Source: Bacteroidota bacterium
Lineage (GTDB): Bacteria; Bacteroidota; Bacteroidia; Chitinophagales; Saprospiraceae
Assembly (NCBI GenBank): GCA_016124585.1
Contig: WGNL01000023.1
Span: forward strand, 62,001-126,000
Reading direction: 5' to 3'
DNA length: 64,000 nt
Shown here: positions 1 through 7,508 of the stretch, piece after piece
How positions within the stretch are numbered: position 1 is the stretch's first letter
How the letters are laid out: each line of letters starts with the position of its first letter
The notes under the pieces: generated by a model
Databases searched by the model: none
What the model saw: only the letters and a program-made list of their open reading frames with translations
What the model was told of the DNA's origin: nothing
Translations under genes and position numbers: made by a program

Positions 1-743
1 TTGATTTCATAAGGGCCATACGGCTGGTCGGCCCGCAGGCAAACCTGATAGCACTGCGGGTCATAGTTGGTGTTGGTGATAAAATACTTTCCGTTTATTT
101 TGTAAAAATGGCAACCCTCCCCTGCCCCACTCCCTTTTTCGACGATGATTTTCTCTGTACCTGGAATGATGTCCAGCAGGTCATCGGTCAGTTGGGCAAG
201 GTGCAGTTCATCGTAACCCCAGACCACATAGGTCTTGCCATCATCATCGAAAAGCACGCTTAGATCGTGCAGCCCAACTTTCATACTTTGCTGTATCCAA
301 GGCCCAGCAGGATCGTTGGCGGAGAAAACCTGTGTGCTCTGCCCGTTGACATTGGTGAAAATATAAAACCGCTGGTTGTGGTAGCGGAAACTGGGCGCCC
401 AAATTCCTTGGCCGTACATTTCCTTTTTGTCTTCCAGCCTTGCTTGTGGGCCTATGTCCAAACGATGTACAGCGTAGGTAAGCAGTTCCCAGTTGACTAG
501 GTCTTTGGAGTGCAGGATTGGCAGGCCCGGCATAGTGTGCATGGTAGTGCCGGTGAGGTAGTAATCGTCGCCCACCCGAATCATGTCAGGGTCGGAAAAT
601 TCTTCGTAAAAAAGGGGGTTGGAAAATGTGCCGTTCCCGTTGTCGGCCATCCACGTGCCGGGAGATGTGGTTTGCGCAATGCCTTGCAGCGCAAGAAAAA
701 GCAACAGTGATGTGCTTGAAAACCAACAAGTAAGTTTATTCAT
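1..743 (-). CDS. Glycoside hydrolase family 43 (beta-xylosidase/arabinosidase-like), 3' end cut by window edge
   Basis: Secreted enzyme expected to cleave xylan- or arabinan-type glycosides. The 247 visible residues start at the ATG complementary to 741-743 and open with a signal peptide ending near GIAQ. A five-bladed propeller pattern follows. The three GH43 catalytic acids are visible: the general base in FSDPDMIRVGDDYY (about residue 51), the pKa-modulating Asp in HDLSVLFDDDG (about 160) and the proton donor Glu in GEGCHFYKINGKYF (about 209). The C-terminus lies beyond the left edge, so any carbohydrate-binding or sorting domain is unseen. Substrate cannot be set from this fragment. A GH31 gene at 10.2 kb fits a hemicellulose-using lifestyle, but the two are not in one operon. 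Confidence 0.9.
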   Translation of the reverse strand, partial: MNKLTCWFSSTSLLLFLALQGIAQTTSPGTWMADNGNGTFSNPLFYEEFSDPDMIRVGDDYYLTGTTMHTMPGLPILHSKDLVNWELLTYAVHRLDIGPQARLEDKKEMYGQGIWAPSFRYHNQRFYIFTNVNGQSTQVFSANDPAGPWIQQSMKVGLHDLSVLFDDDGKTYVVWGYDELHLAQLTDDLLDIIPGTEKIIVEKGSGAGEGCHFYKINGKYFITNTNYDPQCYQVCLRADQPYGPYEI

Positions 744-838
744 TCGCTCCGTTTTAGTTGGGCGAATATCGGCTCAATGGGTGGTTTGCCATCAAATTTC
801 TTCCGATTTGTGGGAAATGATTTTTAAAGATTGTGGTG

Positions 839-1606
839 TCAGTTTCGTTTGTAGAATAGCTGTTTAGTGCCATTGTCCGCTGTGATCAGCAGTGTCCCGT
901 TTTCAATATAGTAACGTCCCAGACGGGCAGTTTCCGTTTGAACGCCATCGGTGGCGACCAGGAAGAGACCTTTGTTTTCTGTGTACCATTTCACTCCGGG
1001 TACAATGCCGCTGCCCCCGCTGCCTGCCCTACCCGACCCAGCATTGCTGCCAACCATGGTCTCGCCACCTAGGTCTGACAGTGTGCCGTCAGCATTGAAG
1101 GCTAGAAAGCTGCTGTTGGAGTAATAGCCATCCATTCCCGCACCGCTGTTGTAGTTTTCTTGCCGTTCCCAAGTTCCCACTAGCGCAGGGTCGTGCTTAG
1201 CATTGGCAGGCAACTTGGGCATGGCACCGGTTTTACCGCTTGGGGCATTGGTGGTCGGTGTCTTTGTAGTGCCAGACCTTTGTAAAGCTACTGGCATTTC
1301 AACGCCCATGAAACTCATTTTAAGGTCAAGTACATTGCCGTTTAACCGACCAGAGAGGTCAAGACTAATGCCAAGTGCTTCACAAGCTGCCTTCCCGCTC
1401 AGGTCCTTGCCTTGGCTTGTGGCCGTGATTTTATAGGTCTGTTCACTGTCGGTCATGACACCTGACCACTTACTAGTGCCCGCCGATTCGAGCGTGAGTT
1501 GAACAGCATCTCCATTGTACTCGCCGTTGTACTGCCCTGAGAAGTCTTGGGCCTGGAGGCAGGGTAAGGAAATGATCAGGTATAAAATTGGCAGGATTGG
1601 TTTCAT
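839..1606 (-). CDS. Secreted protein of unknown function
   Basis: Not recognised as a named family. The start at 1606 is preferred over an in-frame start at 1690 because it gives a clean signal peptide (MKPILPILYLIISLPCLQAQ). The mature protein has two parts. An N-terminal beta-rich domain (FSGQYNGEYNGDAVQLTLES) looks like a lipocalin or avidin-like small barrel. After a Thr/Pro/Gly linker, a second beta-rich domain begins GTWERQENYN and contains a Gly/Ser-rich loop. It probably acts in the periplasm or outside the cell. It lies alone on the minus strand between the GH43 gene and a membrane-protein gene. Confidence 0.7.
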   Translation of the reverse strand: MKPILPILYLIISLPCLQAQDFSGQYNGEYNGDAVQLTLESAGTSKWSGVMTDSEQTYKITATSQGKDLSGKAACEALGISLDLSGRLNGNVLDLKMSFMGVEMPVALQRSGTTKTPTTNAPSGKTGAMPKLPANAKHDPALVGTWERQENYNSGAGMDGYYSNSSFLAFNADGTLSDLGGETMVGSNAGSGRAGSGGSGIVPGVKWYTENKGLFLVATDGVQTETARLGRYYIENGTLLITADNGTKQLFYKRN

Positions 1607-1711
1607 GCGATGGATATTATTCAAGTGAAAATGAAGCTTAAAGATAAGGAAGGCGGGGGCATTTCCACAAGGGAACAAGAAATGTCGCAATAATATTTAA
1701 GTGGCGACATC

Positions 1712-2587
1712 CTACTCCAACAAACTTAGTTCCTTCTTAAGCACTACTGCTTGAGCAGTGCGTATGCCATAAGTCCTGACAGTTCCTTTGAACTTGATTT
1801 TGGGAGGTTTATGCAGCAGCAGGTCATAGTCTGATTTGTTGACAGTGAGGAACACCAAGGAATCGGGTGAGCCTTCCCACGCTTTATCTAAAATCGCATC
1901 GGGCAAGAAGCTGCTTGCATTGAATTCCAGCTCAGGATATTCTTTTAGTTCAAAACTAAATTTACCATACTGTCCTTTTTCATACAAACCTGGGTACTTG
2001 TCCTTTTTATAGGTACCCGTCAATTCAACAGTCTGTACTGGTTTAAAGGGGAAATTGTGCCTAGCATAATCATTCATTTTGTTTTTAAAAAAAGGAGCAA
2101 TCAGGGTCAATGGGATAAATATTGTCAGAAATCCCAAATCCCATTTTGATACATATCTTAAGTCAGATGTCTGGACAGGTTTGTTTTCTTGCAGCCACAA
2201 AAGGAAAGGCTGAGAATTTTCTTTCAATCTGATGTAGAGTGGCTTATCGTTTGAGTCCAGAAAAACGCTAATTGTTCCCCAAAATTTATTATACTTATAT
2301 TCTTTTATTCTGTCAAAATTAATCTCCTGTGATTTTGATATCAATGATTTTTGAATGACCATTTTTCTGTCAAAATCAATAGTGTAAATAATTATATTAC
2401 CTAATAAACGAGGAAAAATATAAATATAAAAAAGTACTTGAATGAGGTCGTTCACATCAATCTCCTCAAAATTGAATTGATAATATTGATTTATCAATTG
2501 ATAAGTAAATGCAATTAATAGGATAATAATAAATAATAGCTTAATGAGCTGCTGCAATTTAACCTTGATGGTTTGAAGTTTCTCCAT
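1712..2587 (-). CDS. Predicted membrane protein, unknown function
   Basis: A 291-aa protein with hydrophobic segments near residues 15-32 (LLFIIILLIAFTYQLI) and 48-65, then a soluble stretch containing a PH-like beta pattern (DRKMVIQKSLISKSQEINF). Another hydrophobic segment lies near residue 155 (LGFLTIFIPLTLIAPFF) and a soluble C-terminal domain follows. The order of two N-terminal helices, a PH-like part and a third helix is typical of small Bacteroidota inner-membrane proteins without assigned function. The gene is markedly AT-rich compared with its neighbours, which may reflect transfer. No family name is offered. Confidence 0.65.
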   Translation of the reverse strand: MEKLQTIKVKLQQLIKLLFIIILLIAFTYQLINQYYQFNFEEIDVNDLIQVLFYIYIFPRLLGNIIIYTIDFDRKMVIQKSLISKSQEINFDRIKEYKYNKFWGTISVFLDSNDKPLYIRLKENSQPFLLWLQENKPVQTSDLRYVSKWDLGFLTIFIPLTLIAPFFKNKMNDYARHNFPFKPVQTVELTGTYKKDKYPGLYEKGQYGKFSFELKEYPELEFNASSFLPDAILDKAWEGSPDSLVFLTVNKSDYDLLLHKPPKIKFKGTVRTYGIRTAQAVVLKKELSLLE

Positions 2588-2650
2588 ATGTCAAAAATAG
2601 AAAAAGGTACGCAGCAAGTACCTGTTTTGCTTTTATTTAACGTGCCAGCC

Positions 2651-2685
2651 AATTCAGGTGGCCAGCTTAACTAGCCACCTGAATT
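2651..2685 (-). terminator. Hairpin downstream of the DUF1761 gene
   Basis: Perfect 12-bp inverted repeat AATTCAGGTGGC / GCCACCTGAATT with an 11-nt loop. It lies just past the stop codon of the 2700-3098 gene and before the next minus-strand start. There is no long T-run, so it may be a weak or factor-assisted terminator. Confidence 0.5.
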
Positions 2686-2699
2686 TCAGGCGTATTCCC

Positions 2700-3098
2700 C
2701 TACAGGTGCAATCCTCCCATCACTGCACCCATCAAGGCCATGAATGCGACAAGGTATCCACCATCAATTAGAAACAACTTTAAGGATTTCTGTTGGTACA
2801 AATAATTGATAGCCACTGCCGGAAGCCCGAAGATGCCTGCTAATTGAACTCCGTGAAATGCGCCGTGTGTAAGCGTCTGCTCTGCTGGTTCATGAAAGCC
2901 AATCATCATGTTGAGACCATAGGCCAGCACCGCCATCATTACGAAGGCCAAACTGTGCGTCATGGCGGCCCCAGACTTGGCGCTTTCTGCTGTAATGCCC
3001 GTCTCTGCTTGCCATGCCTTTCCGAACAAGACTGTGTACCAAGCGAATCCTAATAAGAAGGCTGCCACTGCCGCAATAAGAACTTCTAAATAAGCCAT
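2700..3098 (-). CDS. DUF1761 family membrane protein
   Basis: A 132-aa inner-membrane protein with about four transmembrane segments. The N-terminal segment carries the DUF1761 hallmark of a small-residue helix followed by WYTVLFGKAW (AAFLLGFAWYTVLFGKAW). Later helices end in GLPAVAINYLYQQKSLKLFLIDGGY. The function of the family is unknown. Length and topology match the family. It is a single gene upstream of a hairpin at 2651-2685. Confidence 0.8.
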   Translation of the reverse strand: MAYLEVLIAAVAAFLLGFAWYTVLFGKAWQAETGITAESAKSGAAMTHSLAFVMMAVLAYGLNMMIGFHEPAEQTLTHGAFHGVQLAGIFGLPAVAINYLYQQKSLKLFLIDGGYLVAFMALMGAVMGGLHL

Positions 3099-3214
3099 AG
3101 TTGGTGAATTTAATAAGGTGAAAGGATTAGTGAATGAGTGAGCAATTTACGGAAGGAATCAATGAATGAAGAACTTTCAACGATTTCAAGTTGCAACCTT
3201 CCTTGACTGTTCTT

Positions 3215-3667
3215 TCAGTCTTTAAAGCAAACTACCGAACCGGTCAATTTGTCGTGTATGGCCTGACCATATTTGTCTGAGTGAATGGTGAGCAGTGATG
3301 CCCAGCCCAATAGCCCCTTCAACAGATAGCGCACTAGCGATGCAACCAGGGGAATAGGCCGATACTGAGTGGTATTGGCTAAAACTTCAGCCTTACGGGT
3401 TACCTGAAGACCTACTATATGCTGACCAAGGGTTCTGCCAAATGCCATCGCTATAGGTTCGTATAAAAATATACTGACCAGCACAATACCCCGAATAGCG
3501 CCAGACTCTATTGACAGGCCGTTCAGCGCCCAAGATGCTATGACCATCAAGAAGATGATGACCATCGCATCAATAAAGATAGACTTGAAACGCAGTACCA
3601 AGCTAGGTTTATAAAAGAAATCATTGCTTTGCTTGTCTTCTTCGTAATCTAATGGTTCGTTTTGCAT
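3215..3667 (-). CDS. RDD family membrane protein
   Basis: A 150-aa protein with three predicted helices. The first carries the Arg and Asp of the RDD signature (RFKSIFIDAMVIIF). The second is followed by the conserved motif YEPIAMAFGRTLGQHIVGLQV, and the third by a terminal segment containing QAIHDKLTGSVVCFKD. RDD proteins sit in the inner membrane; some have been linked to ion or solute transport, but the role is unassigned for most. The family call is secure, the function is not. Confidence 0.85.
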   Translation of the reverse strand: MQNEPLDYEEDKQSNDFFYKPSLVLRFKSIFIDAMVIIFLMVIASWALNGLSIESGAIRGIVLVSIFLYEPIAMAFGRTLGQHIVGLQVTRKAEVLANTTQYRPIPLVASLVRYLLKGLLGWASLLTIHSDKYGQAIHDKLTGSVVCFKD

Positions 3668-3746
3668 GATATAGAGGTTTGGTGATGGGCCAAAAATAAT
3701 GTTTATTTAATGGCTTTTGCACTAATTTCATTGTCAATGAATAGGT

Positions 3747-4172
3747 TCATAGCCCATCAAACGCAGCAAGCGATTGCCGTACCCATTCGGGTATGATAAT
3801 AGTAGTTCGGGTTTTCAGGTCAAGCATTATCTGCGTGGTCTGCCCAGTGGCATGTATTAGCATTTCATCGCCATTTTGGGAGCTTATGGCATAGTCCAGC
3901 ACAAAGCTTTTGTTCCCGATTTTGGAGGTGCGGATGCTGACCGTTGGGTTCGCAGCTGTCAACTTCAATTCATGGTGGAAATTGACGTTCACGTTTCCTA
4001 TCAAAAACATATCTTTTTGCCAGTCCCAGCCTGGACATGCGTGCAGCATAAAATGTCCTCGTACGATTTCAAAATACGTTACGTAAATAGCATTGTTAAC
4101 ATGCCCTAGTGGGTCTAAATCGTTCCACCTTATCTGTAAGGGTAGGCTGAAATTAAATTTAGTAGCTTCCAT
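3747..4172 (-). CDS. Acyl-CoA thioesterase, 4HBT/hotdog fold
   Basis: Predicted cytosolic thioesterase that hydrolyses acyl-CoA esters. The 4HBT motif is near the start: PLQIRWNDLDPLGHVNNAIY, containing the Asp used by this family, followed by YFEIVRGHF and the beta-strand pattern of a single hotdog domain (VSIRTSKIGNKSFVLDYAI). The start at 4172 (MEATKFNFSL) is chosen because the hotdog domain normally begins about ten residues before the RW.D motif. A start 25 codons upstream (4247) is open and cannot be excluded. It is transcribed divergently from the yjdM-like gene. Substrate is unknown. Confidence 0.85.
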   Translation of the reverse strand: MEATKFNFSLPLQIRWNDLDPLGHVNNAIYVTYFEIVRGHFMLHACPGWDWQKDMFLIGNVNVNFHHELKLTAANPTVSIRTSKIGNKSFVLDYAISSQNGDEMLIHATGQTTQIMLDLKTRTTIIIPEWVRQSLAAFDGL

Positions 4173-4295
4173 TTTATAGCGTTGTTTATGAAGCAATGAT
4201 AGGAAGTTATTTTGCAATGTTGGTTTCATTTCCGATGACTTTGTCAATTAAGCTGGTGAAAGATTCTTAAAATAAATGACCGTAACCCTTTTGCC

Positions 4296-4303
4296 TATCT
4301 TTG
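4296..4303 (+). promoter_or_regulatory. Bacteroidota -7 promoter element for the yjdM-like gene
   Basis: TATCTTTG matches the TAnnTTTG -7 consensus and lies 37 nt before the ATG at 4341. No good -33 TTG is seen at 19 nt spacing, so the call rests on the -7 box and its position. Confidence 0.45.
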
Positions 4304-4340
4304 CGCTCCTAGCCCTATCGAACTTATAAAAAATCAACGC

Positions 4341-4685
4341 ATGACCAATTTGTCACCTTGCCCAAAATGCCAATGTGAATACACTTACGAACAGGACAAC
4401 CTGTTGGTATGTCCGGAATGTTTCCATGAATGGAATCCAGATGAATCGGACAACGCTGCGTCTGACGATAGCACCAAGGTACTGGACAGCAACGGAAACG
4501 AACTAGCAAATGGCGACAGTGTCATTGTAATCAAGGATTTGCCAGTGAAAGGGGCTCCGAAACCTGTTAAGGCGGGAACAAAAGTCAAGAATATCCGCCT
4601 TGCAGACGGCAATCATAACATCGACTGCCGAATAGATGGCTTCGGTGCCATGGGGCTGAAATCTGAATTTGTGCGGAAAGTGTAG
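4341..4685 (+). CDS. yjdM: YjdM/PhnA-type zinc-ribbon protein
   Basis: A 114-aa cytosolic protein of the YjdM (old name PhnA) family. The N-terminal zinc ribbon is visible as two CxxC knuckles, CPKC near residue 7 and CPEC near residue 24. The family's beta-barrel domain follows, with the conserved start [20 protein letters not shown] and the end [17 protein letters not shown]. Despite the old name, the family is not a proven phosphonate enzyme and its role is unsettled. A -7 promoter box lies just upstream. Confidence 0.92.
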   Translation: MTNLSPCPKCQCEYTYEQDNLLVCPECFHEWNPDESDNAASDDSTKVLDSNGNELANGDSVIVIKDLPVKGAPKPVKAGTKVKNIRLADGNHNIDCRIDGFGAMGLKSEFVRKV

Positions 4686-4762
4686 GCTTCTTGCACTACC
4701 CTATTTTCTCAGCGTCAGAGAATTAGGTAAAAAAGTTGGAACGGTGCTAAGCTTGGTCGCCC

Positions 4763-4800
4763 AAAACAAAGAAGCCCGATTGCTTTAACAGCCGGGCTCC
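4763..4800 (-). terminator. Intrinsic terminator of the candidate small RNA
   Basis: On the minus strand a stem AGCCCG/CGGGCT, with an inner GCT/AGC and a G-U/G-C extension, is followed directly by TTCTTTGTTTT. On the plus strand the stem is not followed by T residues, so it acts for minus-strand transcription. Confidence 0.75.
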
Positions 4801-4952
4801 AGATTAACGTTGAACGTTAAAATAATGCATCTTTCGGTTATATGCGGGGTCGCAGCAAGTAATAGTGATTCAATAATGTTCTGGGATAGTATCAGTGGTG
4901 GTAGATATAAAAGGCAAATCTTCTATAAACGAACCCTTAGAATGATTTGCGA
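4763..4952 (-). ncRNA. Candidate small RNA complementary to the leader of the adjacent small membrane protein gene
   Basis: About 190 nt, inferred from a consensus promoter (4959-4989) and an intrinsic terminator (4763-4800). Visible structure from 5' to 3': a 5' hairpin at 4914-4950 (GCAAATC/GATTTGC plus TTCTA/TAGAA with one bulge), a short TGCG/CGCA hairpin near 4840-4851, a TTAACG/CGTTAA hairpin near 4804-4820, and the terminator stem. The segment complementary to 4799-4829 pairs with 31 contiguous nt of the divergent gene's leader (5209-5239), with one G-U wobble. No 6S, tmRNA or SRP RNA hallmarks were recognised. Ends are estimates. Confidence 0.65.
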
Positions 4953-4958
4953 AGGCCG

Positions 4959-4989
4959 CAAAGGTAGCGATTGTCGTTGAACCACCAAA
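4959..4989 (-). promoter_or_regulatory. Consensus promoter of the candidate small RNA
   Basis: Minus strand: -33 TTTG (4989-4986), a 19-nt spacer, and -7 TACCTTTG (4966-4959). This matches the TTTG/TAnnTTTG consensus of Bacteroidota housekeeping promoters. No open reading frame follows, which supports an RNA gene. Confidence 0.75.
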
Positions 4990-5135
4990 TATATTTGTAA
5001 AAAATCTCATTCGATTTTTTGAATTATTTTATTTGCAAATATGATGCCAGTTTGTATTGTTTTTTCCATTGAATAACTATTTGCCAAGATTTGAGAATAA
5101 CGTTTTTTGTCTACCTAAAAATATTATTCGTCAAA

Positions 5136-5166
5136 TTTGATTTATTCGTATAAAAATATAATTTTG
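5136..5166 (+). promoter_or_regulatory. Consensus promoter of the 79-aa membrane protein gene
   Basis: -33 TTTG (5136-5139), a 19-nt spacer, and -7 TAATTTTG (5159-5166). Spacing equals that of the divergent small-RNA promoter. A start site near 5172 would give a leader of about 140 nt before the ATG at 5312. Confidence 0.72.
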
Positions 5167-5208
5167 CCACTGATTCTTCTATTATTAACATGGGTAGGTT
5201 GATGGCTA

Positions 5209-5239
5209 CCAGATTAACGTTGAGCGTTAAAATAATGCA
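5209..5239 (+). promoter_or_regulatory. Antisense-pairing site in the leader (31-nt repeat of 4799-4829)
   Basis: A 31-nt segment identical to 4799-4829 except A4814/G5224. The copy at 4799 is transcribed from the opposite strand, so this leader segment can pair with the small RNA along its whole length, the mismatch becoming a G-U pair. The segment contains the near-palindrome TTAACGTTGAGCGTTAA and so could form a hairpin able to kiss the matching hairpin in the small RNA. It starts about 37 nt into the predicted transcript and ends 72 nt before the ATG. Confidence 0.65.
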
Positions 5240-5311
5240 AAAACAATCCTTCCAGCTCAGCTGCTAGTCTGTAGGTCTGATTTCCGATTTCCTGCAAAAT
5301 TTTTTAGCACT

Positions 5312-5551
5312 ATGAGCTTCATGTCAAGCATGATGGTGTCACCGCTATTGCTGGCGATAACCATCCCACTTTATGTGTGCTGCAAGTCGGCCAAGAAAAA
5401 AGGCGAGCATTGCTCAGTCTATTTCGTACTGACCGCATTGCTATCCATTGTGGCCATTCTGGTACTGTTGATGTTGATGGCCTTGTTGTTTGGAGTATCC
5501 TCCATGCACGAGGTCATAGATTTCCTAAAGTCCATCATTGCCGCTGACTAA
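5312..5551 (+). CDS. Small two-helix membrane protein, candidate type I toxin-like partner of the adjacent RNA
   Basis: A 79-aa hydrophobic protein with two predicted membrane helices (about residues 8-23 and 38-60) separated by a basic, Cys-containing loop (CCKSAKKKGEHC). No family is recognised. Its transcript should carry a leader of about 140 nt with a hairpin (GGTAG/CTACC near 5193-5210) and a 31-nt site complementary to the divergent small RNA. Small hydrophobic proteins controlled this way are typical of type I toxin-antitoxin loci. At 79 aa it is longer than the usual 20-60 aa, so a non-toxic membrane regulator is possible. It is followed by a strong hairpin at 5561-5587. Confidence 0.65.
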   Translation: MSFMSSMMVSPLLLAITIPLYVCCKSAKKKGEHCSVYFVLTALLSIVAILVLLMLMALLFGVSSMHEVIDFLKSIIAAD

Positions 5552-5560
5552 ACAGCAAAG

Positions 5561-5597
5561 GGTAGGTCGGCTTAGGTTCGACCTACCTACTTTTCTC
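5561..5597 (+). terminator. Intrinsic terminator after the 79-aa gene
   Basis: A 9-bp perfect stem GGTAGGTCG/CGACCTACC with a 9-nt loop, followed by TACTTTTCTC. It lies 9 nt after the stop codon, between the 79-aa gene and the 49-aa gene. Confidence 0.7.
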
Positions 5598-5616
5598 ACC
5601 CTCAAATCAATCTGAC

Positions 5617-5766
5617 ATGACAACCAAAATTCAAAATAATAGAACCACTGTTGAACTGAAACAAGCTACAAGAGAATGGAACCTTGCAAAAGCCAATATC
5701 TTCCCTGCCCTCATGATAATTGTGGGAATATTGGGCATACTCTTAATGCTTTTTGGTGTTCTATAG
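5617..5766 (+). CDS. 49-aa single-helix membrane protein
   Basis: Short open frame, ATG at 5617 and TAG at 5764-5766. The N-terminal half is polar and helical (TVELKQATREWNLAKAN). The C-terminal half is one hydrophobic helix ending at the C-terminus (FPALMIIVGILGILLMLFGV). A tail-anchored layout of this size resembles small membrane-active peptides, but no family is recognised. It lies between two hairpins (5561-5587 and 5786-5854) and may be read through from the 79-aa gene. Coding status is supported only by clean amphipathic and hydrophobic composition. Confidence 0.5.
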   Translation: MTTKIQNNRTTVELKQATREWNLAKANIFPALMIIVGILGILLMLFGVL

Positions 5767-5785
5767 GGATTGAAATATGGTGAAT

Positions 5786-5854
5786 AATCTATCGCCGCAA
5801 GCCGAGTGACGATTTATTTACACGAATGCGATACATGACTTGCAGCGATAGATT
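5786..5854. repeat. Long inverted repeat downstream of the 49-aa gene
   Basis: 16-nt arms (5786-5801 and 5839-5854) with one mismatch, core AATCTATCGC/GCGATAGATT, separated by 37 nt. No T-run follows. It may be a processing or termination structure. The rest of 5855-6021 shows nothing recognisable. Confidence 0.55.
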
Positions 5855-6021
5855 AGGACAACTTCCATGCAAATGGAGTGTCATTTAACCAGTTCTGTTC
5901 CATAGTCAGGGTTTTCACCTCGCTTTAAATTCATCATTTTCCAGAAAATTGGTTCTTTTTGCTGGTATCTGCATCTAGTGATTAGTTTGCAGACAATTTT
6001 ACTTTCAAAATCAATCCGAGT

Positions 6022-6708
6022 ATGAAAATTAGATTTCTTATCCTTTTAGGCAGCTTTATGATCATTCTCTCATCCATGACCGCCCAAACTGTGGCCGGTT
6101 TCTGGATGGTTGACCAAGTAATGGTAGGTGAACGGAATTTAACCCCGATGGCAAAATGGTTCAAATATGAAACAAACAACACCTATACCGCTGGTAATGG
6201 TTGGACGCAAAATGACATTGGCTCTTGGGAATATGATGAAGTGAAAAAGGAGTTTTCGCCTGAGAGTACCAATGGCAAGGATGGATACGGTCCCTTCAAA
6301 GTCCTTTTTTCTGATAACAAGATGATGTGGAAACGCATGGAAGATGGCATGGAAGTGACTGTATATCTGTCTAGAATTTCGGAAATGCCAAAGTCACCTA
6401 AAGATATGGTTGCTGGAAACTGGGGGCTTTTATCCGTGGTGGAGAATGGCACTGATATTACACCCACTTTTGATGCGGACCATAAAATAGAATTGTTGGT
6501 GCGCTGGACAGAAACTTTTCGCCGAACCAACCCTGATGACTCTCAGTCTTTTGGTTATTGGCACATGGATGCACATGAACCCGCTTTTCATCTCATTGAT
6601 TTTAATAGGGATATCGCCATCAAAGTGTTCTATGTGTCATTCAAGGACGATTTGCTCGTCATGAAAGAAAAAGATAAGGATACAGTATTCACGTTCAAGA
6701 AAAAATAA
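6022..6708 (+). CDS. Secreted two-repeat lipocalin-like protein
   Basis: A 228-aa protein with a signal peptide ending TAQTVAG. The mature part holds two related halves, each beginning with an aromatic turn and a beta meander: AGFWMVDQVMVGERNLTPMA (about residue 24) and AGNWGLLSVVENGTDITPTF (about residue 133). This is the pattern of lipocalin-like domains common in secreted Bacteroidota proteins. Ligand and role are unknown. It is convergent with the lipoprotein gene at 7038-7508, with a long inverted repeat between them. Confidence 0.7.
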   Translation: MKIRFLILLGSFMIILSSMTAQTVAGFWMVDQVMVGERNLTPMAKWFKYETNNTYTAGNGWTQNDIGSWEYDEVKKEFSPESTNGKDGYGPFKVLFSDNKMMWKRMEDGMEVTVYLSRISEMPKSPKDMVAGNWGLLSVVENGTDITPTFDADHKIELLVRWTETFRRTNPDDSQSFGYWHMDAHEPAFHLIDFNRDIAIKVFYVSFKDDLLVMKEKDKDTVFTFKKK

Positions 6709-6795
6709 TGCACTTCTTACGTATTATTAGAAATAATGGATAACAAGGCTGGCCGATGAGTTACCTATAGGTAGTTGTAATTCGCAGTTTTTTGT

Positions 6796-7009
6796 AATAG
6801 ACATTAGCCATTGCATTCAATATATCTTAGACGGTGTTCGGAATTTCGTGCAATAATTGTTGGATATTCGTGTGGCAAACTAATTTGCTGTAAAAAATCG
6901 TCGAAAACACAATTTTTTGACACAGAAAGAATGACAAAACAAGTGTTAAACATCAAGTACACGAAAATCCGAACACAGTCTTAGTTATATGCTTTGACCA
7001 ATGTCTATT
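6796..7009. repeat. 214-bp imperfect inverted repeat (MITE-like)
   Basis: Outer ends AATAGACATT (6796-6805) and AATGTCTATT (7000-7009) are exact inverted copies. Inner arms 6830-6850 and 6960-6980 match at 19 of 21 positions (core GTGTTCGG/CCGAACAC). The stretch between the outer and inner matches is also partly complementary. The centre is AT-rich and non-coding. A terminator for the convergent genes would not need 50-bp arms, so a miniature inverted-repeat element is more likely. No clear target-site duplication was seen. Confidence 0.45.
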
Positions 7010-7037
7010 GACCATCAGTAAATTCAATGAATTATCA

Positions 7038-7508
7038 TCAACATTGTGTCAAACCGCAGGTATCACTAAGTAGGAATACCGCAGTTGGCGATGTAGTCGT
7101 TAATGCAATATTGGGCCCGCCATTGATGCTAATGGTCACATTATTGCCACCGGTATTTGTAATGCTGAATGCATAATCAGAGTCCGTGGTGAACGTAAAG
7201 CTTTTCCCTAATGGAAAATTTCTGCCGTTGGTGCCTACATAGGCACAAGTAAAAGAGGTTCCTGTACAAATAGGCGTTGCCAATGGGTCTGTAATGCCAC
7301 AAACACGGAAAGTAGAACCAACTGTAGAGGTGACCGCTACCGATAATGTACAAATAGTTCCTCTAGTCCCAACAAGCGTTGGGTCATTTGGTGGGTTAAC
7401 GACGATTGAGGTATGAGTTACCGACAGGTCTTCACTTTGTTCTTTTTGACAAGATACGAGCATCATCAACGCAAATAAAGGTGCAGAAAGAAATAATAAC
7501 TTCTTCAT
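7038..7508 (-). CDS. Small predicted lipoprotein
   Basis: A 156-aa protein with signal peptide MKKLLFLSAPLFALMMLVSC and a lipobox (LVSC), so probably outer-membrane anchored. The mature part is Thr/Val/Gly-rich with a predicted all-beta fold (FRVCGITDPLATPICTGTSF, then FTTDSDYAFSITNTGGNNVT) and several Cys residues that could form disulfides. No family is recognised. Confidence 0.72.
   Translation of the reverse strand: MKKLLFLSAPLFALMMLVSCQKEQSEDLSVTHTSIVVNPPNDPTLVGTRGTICTLSVAVTSTVGSTFRVCGITDPLATPICTGTSFTCAYVGTNGRNFPLGKSFTFTTDSDYAFSITNTGGNNVTISINGGPNIALTTTSPTAVFLLSDTCGLTQC

Noticed and set aside
4763-4952. 6S RNA, tmRNA or SRP RNA
   Set aside because: No closing stem with central bubble, no tRNA-like end or tag frame, and no SRP domain IV motif were seen; it is kept as an unnamed small RNA.
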